A stretch of 64,000 nucleotides of DNA, taken from the NCBI GenBank assembly GCA_026393985.1, contig JAPKZB010000092.1:62001-126000 (forward strand), given 5' to 3'. The notes under the pieces are model-generated. The model was not told the DNA's origin. It was given only the letters and a program-made list of their open reading frames with translations, and made no database searches. Position numbers and translations under genes: made by a program. Shown here in pieces: positions 59,294-64,000 of this stretch (within the stretch, counting starts at the first letter, position 1; the number at the start of each line of letters is the position of its first letter). This stretch comes from Acidobacteriota bacterium. GTDB taxonomy: Bacteria; Acidobacteriota; Terriglobia; Bryobacterales; Bryobacteraceae.

Positions 59294-60520
59294 ATGCGAT
59301 TTTTTCGCCGCTTTGCGGTTTTCTGCTGCTGTACTTTATTGATGCCGGCGCAGGAGCCGCAGCGTTTAACTTTGGAGCTGGCGCTGGCGCTGGCCTTGGA
59401 GCACAATCCGCAGCTGCGGGTGGCGGCGGCGCAGCGGGAGGGGGCCGAGGCGGGGGTGGTTACCGCCCGTGCCTATCCGAACCCGGAGATGACGACGATG
59501 GTGGGTCCGCAGTTTTCGCGGCCGAACGCGTTGACGGGTCCGGGGGCGCGGGGGCTGCTGCAGCACCACAGCATTCACCAGCCGATTGAGCTGCCGGCGG
59601 TGCGGGCGGCGCGTCTGCGGACGGCGCAGGCGGGCCGGGAGGGGAGCTTGCACGCTTTGCAGGAGGCGCGGCTGGCGGTGCGGGCGATGGTGAAGCAGGC
59701 GTTCTACCAAGTGCTGCGGCGGCGGAACGAGATTATTCTGGCGTCGGAGAATCTGCGGCTGATTGAAGACCTGCGGCGGCGGATTCAGGTGCAGGTGGAG
59801 GTGGGCGAGGCGGCACGGCTCGAGTTGATCCGGGCGGACGCGGAGGTGGCGACGGCGCGGACGTTCGCCACCAGCGCACAGTTGCGGTATACGAACGCGC
59901 TGGCGTATCTGCGGACGGTGGTGGGGGCGCCGTTGGGTACGAACGTGGAGTTGGAAGGACAGCTGGACACGCGGCAGCCGCTGCCGGCGCTCGAGTCGCT
60001 GCGGGAGGAGGTGGCGGCCCGCCATCCCGCGCTGTCGCTGGCCAAGGCGGAGATTCAGCGGGCCGAGGGGCGCTTACGGACGGAGCAGGCGCTGCGCCGG
60101 CCGGGGTTGACGGCGCACTCTGAGTACGAGCACCAGCCGGATCTGCAGTTTTGTCGCGCCGGGATTTCGGTGCCGCTGCCGTTGTGGAACAAGCGGGAGG
60201 GTCCGATTGGCGAGGCGGCCGCGGGGTTGCGGCAGGCGACGGCGCTGGCGGATCTGCGGCGATTGGAGATTAACGCGAGTCTGGAGCGGGCGTATGGATT
60301 GTACGAGGTTGCTACGCAGTAGTTGGTGTCGTTTGAGGATGGGGTGTTGCGGGAGGCCGAGGCGGCGTACCGGTTTGGGGAGCGGGGCATTCTGGACGTT
60401 TTGGACGCGCAGCGCGTTTTGCGCATGGTGCGCGCCGATTATTTGAGCGCGCAGTACGATTTGCAGGCCGCGCTGATTGAGATTGAACAACTGCGTGCAG
60501 TGGATCCGGAGCAGAGATGA
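59294..60520 (+). pseudogene. Metal-efflux outer-membrane factor (CusC/CzcC-like), interrupted by in-frame TAG
   Basis: The frame from ATG 59294 encodes signal peptide FFRRFAVFCCCTLLMPAQ and a TolC-type protein: LTLELALALALEHNPQLRVAA, ARAYPNPEMTTMVG, ELPAVRAARLRTAQAG, VGEAARLELIRADAEVATART and GISVPLPLWNKREGPIGEAAA. It stops at TAG 60320-60322 after YEVATQ. The same frame continues without a break: LVSFEDGVLREAEAAYRFGE, then RGILDVLDAQRVLRMVRADYL and IEIEQLRA, the normal end of this family. Total length with the tail would be 407 residues plus the stop codon. One base change or a base-call error explains it. It is first gene of a three-gene pump operon. Confidence 0.85.
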
Positions 60521-61683
60521 GGAAACGATCGGCGGGATTGATGGGCGGATTGGGGCTTTGCGCCCTGCTGGCGGGTTGTGGGCTGTTGCCCAAGGAGGCG
60601 GCCAAGCCGGCCGAGGCGCCGGGGCCGGCGAAGGACCCGATGGCGGTGCGGCCGAACGGGGAGTTGCTGCGGCAGATTCAGGTGGGTGTGCCGGTGAGGA
60701 AGGCGACGACGGCGAGCCTGCGGGTTTCCGGGCGGGTGGAGGCGGATGAGACGCGGATGGCGCGGGTGAGTGCGCCGGTGACGGGCCGCATCATGGAGCT
60801 GGAGGTGTTTCCGGGGCAGACGGTGAAGCGGGGGCAGGTGCTGGCGAAGCTCTACGGTACGGAGCTGTCGACGGCGCAGTTTGCGTTTGTCAAGGCGGTT
60901 TCGCAGCAGGGATTGATGCAGCGCGCCGCGGCGCGGGCGCAGCAGTTATTGAAGGCCGATGTGATCGCCGCCGCCGAGGTGCAGCGGCGGGAGGCCGAGC
61001 TGCTTGAGGCCAACGCGGAGCTTTCCTCGGCCCACGATCAGCTACGCGTGCTGGGCATGAGCGAAGAGGCGATTACGCAGTCGCAGCAGGGGCGGACGGT
61101 GAACAGCCTGACGCAGATTGTGGCGACGATTGACGGTACGGTGCTCGAGCGGAAGGTGACCACCGGTCAGGTGGTCCAGGCGGCCGATACGCTCTTTGTG
61201 ATTGCGGATCTTTCGCGGGTTTGGCTGGTGGCGGATGTACCGGAGCAACAGGGTGGGGCCATTGAGTTGGGTAAGACCGTGGAAGCCGAGGTGTCGGCGT
61301 TTCCGGGCCAGATGATCCGGGGCAAGTTGAGTTTTGTGAGTTCGATTATCGATCCCGAGACGCGGACGCTGCGGACCCGGATGGACCTGGCCAATCCGCG
61401 GGGGCGGTATAAGCCGGCGATGCTGGCGGTGATGGAGCTGAAAGACAATCCGCAGCAGGAGACGGTGATTCCATTGACGGCCGTGGTGCGCGAGGAGGAC
61501 AAGGACTATGTCTTCATCGAGAAGGCGCCGGGCGAGTTTGTGATGCGGACGGTGAAGCTGGGGGCCGAGCATGCGGACGCGCGCGTGCTGGAGGAGCCGT
61601 GGCCGGCCGGGCAGCGTCTGGTGCTGGATGGCGCGTTTCACTTGAACAACGAGCGGCGGCGGCTGGCGACGCAGGGGAGCTGA
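60517..61683 (+). CDS. Metal RND periplasmic adaptor (CusB/CzcB-like lipoprotein)
   Basis: This is 388 residues with lipobox LLAGC (Cys21). Adaptor segments include RVSAPVTGRIMELEVFPGQTV, a helical hairpin (about 120-185), IVATIDGTVLERKVTTGQVV, LSRVWLVADVPEQQGGAIELG and DPETRTLRTRMDLANPRGRYK, ending VIPLTAVVREEDKDYVFIEK. The order and the DVPEQ and NPRGRYKPGM-like forms fit heavy-metal efflux adaptors. The ATG overlaps the end of the outer-membrane gene (60517-60520), so translation may be coupled to a frame that the TAG interrupts. Confidence 0.9.
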   Translation: MRKRSAGLMGGLGLCALLAGCGLLPKEAAKPAEAPGPAKDPMAVRPNGELLRQIQVGVPVRKATTASLRVSGRVEADETRMARVSAPVTGRIMELEVFPGQTVKRGQVLAKLYGTELSTAQFAFVKAVSQQGLMQRAAARAQQLLKADVIAAAEVQRREAELLEANAELSSAHDQLRVLGMSEEAITQSQQGRTVNSLTQIVATIDGTVLERKVTTGQVVQAADTLFVIADLSRVWLVADVPEQQGGAIELGKTVEAEVSAFPGQMIRGKLSFVSSIIDPETRTLRTRMDLANPRGRYKPAMLAVMELKDNPQQETVIPLTAVVREEDKDYVFIEKAPGEFVMRTVKLGAEHADARVLEEPWPAGQRLVLDGAFHLNNERRRLATQGS

Positions 61684-61687
61684 GACG

Positions 61688-64000
61688 ATGCTGGGTGCTC
61701 TGGTCCGTGCCTGTTTGCAGCAGCGCATTGTGGTGGTGGTGGTCGGGCTGATTCTGCTCGTGTTTGGTCTCGATGCGTCGCGGAAGCTATCGGTGGACGC
61801 TTTTCCGGATGTGACTAATGTGCAGGTGCAGATTGCCACCGAGGCGCCGGGCCGGTCGCCGGAGGAGGTGGAGCGGTTTGTGACGGTGCCGGTGGAGATT
61901 GCGATGACGGGGCTGCCGGGGTTGACCGAGATGCGGTCGCTCAACAAGCCGGGCTTGTCGCTGATCACGCTGGTGTTTACGGACTCGACCGATGTGTATT
62001 TTGCGCGACAGTTGCTGATGGAGCGGCTGGCGGAGGTGCGGAACCGGTTGCCCGAGGATGTGACGCCGGTGCTGGGGCCGGTGTCGACGGCGCTGGGTGA
62101 GGTGTATCAATATACGCTCGAGAAGCCGGGGGACGGCGAGCGGGCGCTGACCAAGGAAGAGTTGGTAGACCGGCGGATGGTGCAGGACTGGGTGGTGCGG
62201 CCGCTGCTGCGGTCGATTCCCGGGGTGGCGGAGATCAATTCGACGGGTGGGTATGTGCGGCAGTATCAGGTGCTGGTGGATCCGGACCGGCTGCTGCACT
62301 ACGGCATCGGGCTGCAGGAGGTACCGCAGGCGCTGGCGCGGAACAACGCGAACGCGGGCGGCGGGATTCTGCGGCAACATGCCGAGCAGTATCTGATTCG
62401 GGGCATAGGACTGGTGCGCAATCTGGATGATATCCGGTCGATTATTGTGAAGGAGGTGCGGGGGACGCCGGTGTATCTGCGGCAGGTGGCGACGGTGCAG
62501 CTGGGCGAAGAGGTGCGCTACGGGGCGATGATCAAGGGCGGGTACACGGAGGCGGCGGGCGGCATTGTGATCATGATCGCGAGCGGCAACGCCAAGGCGG
62601 TGGTGGAGAAGATCAAGGCCCGGGTGAAGGAGATCAACGAGAAGGGGATGCTGCCGGCGGGGCTGCAGATTGTGCCTTACTATGACCGGTCGGAGCTGGT
62701 GGACGCGGCGCTGATGACGGTGGCCAAGGTGCTGGTGGAAGGGATTGTGCTTGTCATCGTGATCCTGTTCCTTTTCCTGGGGGATTTACGGAGCAGCGTG
62801 ATTGTGATTGCGACGCTGGTGTTGACGCCGTTGCTGACGTTTCTCGTGATGAATCAGTACGGGCTTTCGGCGAACCTGATGTCGCTGGGCGGGTTGGCGA
62901 TTGCGATTGGGTTGATGGTGGACGGGTCGGTGGTGGTAGTGGAGAATGTGTTCGCCAAACTGGCGCACGGGGGGCGGCAGGACCGGCTGCAGATTGTGCG
63001 GGAGGCGGTGATGGAGGTGGGTACGCCGGTGATCTTCGGCATTGGCATTATCATTCTCGTGTTCCTGCCGCTGATGACGCTTGAGGGCATGGAGGGCAAG
63101 ATGTTCTCGCCGCTGGCGTATACGATCGCCATTGCGCTGGGGATTTCGCTGGTGTTGTCGTTGACGCTGTCGCCGGTGCTGTCGTTCCTGCTGCTGAAGG
63201 GGGGCGCCGAGCACGATACGTTTTTGGTGCGGATGCTGAAGCGGGCGTTTGAGTGGCTGTTGGGGTTGGCGCTGGGGAATCCGTACAAGACGATTGTGAC
63301 GGTGATGATCGCCTTTGTCGCGTCGGTTTCGTTGTTCCCGTATCTGGGGACGGCGTTTATTCCGGAGATGAAGGAGGGGTCGATTTCGCCGAACATCGAC
63401 CGAGTGCCGAATATCTCGCTGGAAGAGTCGATCAAGATGGAGATGGCGGCGATGCGAGCGGTGCGGGGGGTGCCGGGGGTGGAGCGGTTGGTGTCGCGGA
63501 TCGGGCGGGGTGAATCGCCGGCGGACGCGGCGGGGCAGAACGAGGCGGACGTGATTGCGACGCTGACGCCGGTGGAGCGGCGGCCGAAGGGGATGACGCA
63601 GGATACGATTGCCGAGGAGATCCGGCGGCGGCTGGCGAGCGTGCCGGGGGTGAATCTGGTGATGGCGCAGCCGATTTCAGACCGGGTGGACGAGATGGTG
63701 ACGGGGGTGCGGGCCGATGTGGCGGTGAAGATTTTTGGTGATGATCTGGAGATGCTGATCCGGAAGGCGAACGAGGTGGCCAAGGTGGCGTCGACGATCC
63801 GGGGCATGCGCGATTCGCGGGTGGACCGGGTGGGTGGGCAGCAGTATCTGAACATCGAAATCGACCGGCAGGCGATAGCCCGGCATGACCTGAATGCGGC
63901 GGACATCCACGATGTGATTGAGACGGCGATTGGCGGCAAGGTGGCGACGGAGATCTACGAGGGGGAGCGGCGGTTTCAACTGGTGGTGCGCTACCCGGAG
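61688..64000 (+). CDS. Heavy-metal RND efflux permease (CusA/CzcA-like), partial
   Basis: The frame starts at ATG 61688, four bases after the adaptor stop, and is open for 771 codons to the right edge. The family is normally about 1030-1050 residues, so roughly a quarter is missing. Diagnostic HME-RND text is visible: VDAFPDVTNVQVQIATEAPG, SPEEVERFVTVPVEIAMTGL, GIGLQEVPQALARNNANAGG and GLMVDGSVVVVENVFAKL (charged residues of helix 4), then VFLPLMTLEGMEGKMFSPLA and GTAFIPEMKEGSISPNID. It pumps metal ions such as Cu, Zn, Co or Cd out with the adaptor and outer-membrane partner. The specific metal is not decided. Confidence 0.93.
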   Translation, partial: MLGALVRACLQQRIVVVVVGLILLVFGLDASRKLSVDAFPDVTNVQVQIATEAPGRSPEEVERFVTVPVEIAMTGLPGLTEMRSLNKPGLSLITLVFTDSTDVYFARQLLMERLAEVRNRLPEDVTPVLGPVSTALGEVYQYTLEKPGDGERALTKEELVDRRMVQDWVVRPLLRSIPGVAEINSTGGYVRQYQVLVDPDRLLHYGIGLQEVPQALARNNANAGGGILRQHAEQYLIRGIGLVRNLDDIRSIIVKEVRGTPVYLRQVATVQLGEEVRYGAMIKGGYTEAAGGIVIMIASGNAKAVVEKIKARVKEINEKGMLPAGLQIVPYYDRSELVDAALMTVAKVLVEGIVLVIVILFLFLGDLRSSVIVIATLVLTPLLTFLVMNQYGLSANLMSLGGLAIAIGLMVDGSVVVVENVFAKLAHGGRQDRLQIVREAVMEVGTPVIFGIGIIILVFLPLMTLEGMEGKMFSPLAYTIAIALGISLVLSLTLSPVLSFLLLKGGAEHDTFLVRMLKRAFEWLLGLALGNPYKTIVTVMIAFVASVSLFPYLGTAFIPEMKEGSISPNIDRVPNISLEESIKMEMAAMRAVRGVPGVERLVSRIGRGESPADAAGQNEADVIATLTPVERRPKGMTQDTIAEEIRRRLASVPGVNLVMAQPISDRVDEMVTGVRADVAVKIFGDDLEMLIRKANEVAKVASTIRGMRDSRVDRVGGQQYLNIEIDRQAIARHDLNAADIHDVIETAIGGKVATEIYEGERRFQLVVRYPE

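Noticed and set aside
1-64000. CRISPR arrays, insertion sequences, tRNA or rRNA genes
   Set aside because: No regularly spaced repeats, transposase motifs or RNA-gene signatures were seen by eye. A covariance-model scan would be needed to exclude small RNAs.

Overview
The window looks like a chromosomal segment of a high-GC acidobacterium, most likely of the Solibacter/Bryobacter group. That is an inference from gene content. It holds three copies of the DUF1549/DUF1553 plus DUF1501 gene pair, a large Oar-like TonB-dependent receptor with an N-terminal carboxypeptidase-regulatory domain, an ECF sigma factor beside a Ser/Thr kinase with a beta-propeller, a PQQ dehydrogenase, and RND pumps. I saw no tRNA, rRNA, CRISPR array, insertion sequence or phage gene.

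Left part (1-12.4 kb). A partial ECF sigma gene runs off the left edge, and a kinase-propeller gene lies beside it. Next comes a leftward operon of a PPC-type secreted protein, a DUF1549/DUF1553 protein and a DUF1501 protein. Its last gene overlaps the start codon of a decayed MFS transporter. A rightward TonB-dependent receptor follows, closed by a strong terminator. Second module (12.4-18.5 kb): DUF1549/DUF1553, DUF1501 and an S9 peptidase in one leftward operon.

Middle (18.5-34.6 kb). An amidohydrolase, an IclR regulator, an aspartoacylase-like metallohydrolase and an enolase-superfamily enzyme form a probable catabolic cluster. Beside it is a leftward operon of a LolA-like protein, a 57-residue four-cysteine protein, a PQQ dehydrogenase and a pentahaem cytochrome. 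Then follow a CPBP membrane protease, a Rossmann protein, an alpha/beta hydrolase, an unrecognised 754-residue exported protein, a second unrecognised exported protein, a TPR protein and a sigma-54 activator with a degenerate receiver.

Right part (34.6-64 kb). It holds an RbsC/RbsA-type ABC pair without a binding protein, an SRPBCC protein, the DnaB helicase, and a TetR-controlled RND pump whose permease is fused to a broken TolC. After these come a polyprenyl-phosphate sugar transferase with a PRTase and a neutral-ceramidase-like protein, then an aminotransferase and a thiolase. An ECF sigma/anti-sigma operon, a thioesterase, a LacI-led third DUF1549/DUF1501 module, a RidA protein and a heavy-metal RND (Cus/Czc-type) locus complete it. 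The outer-membrane gene of that last locus carries an in-frame stop, and its permease runs off the right edge.

Two themes stand out. Three transporter genes are interrupted. Top-strand base composition also switches from G-rich to C-rich near 34.6 kb whatever the gene direction.
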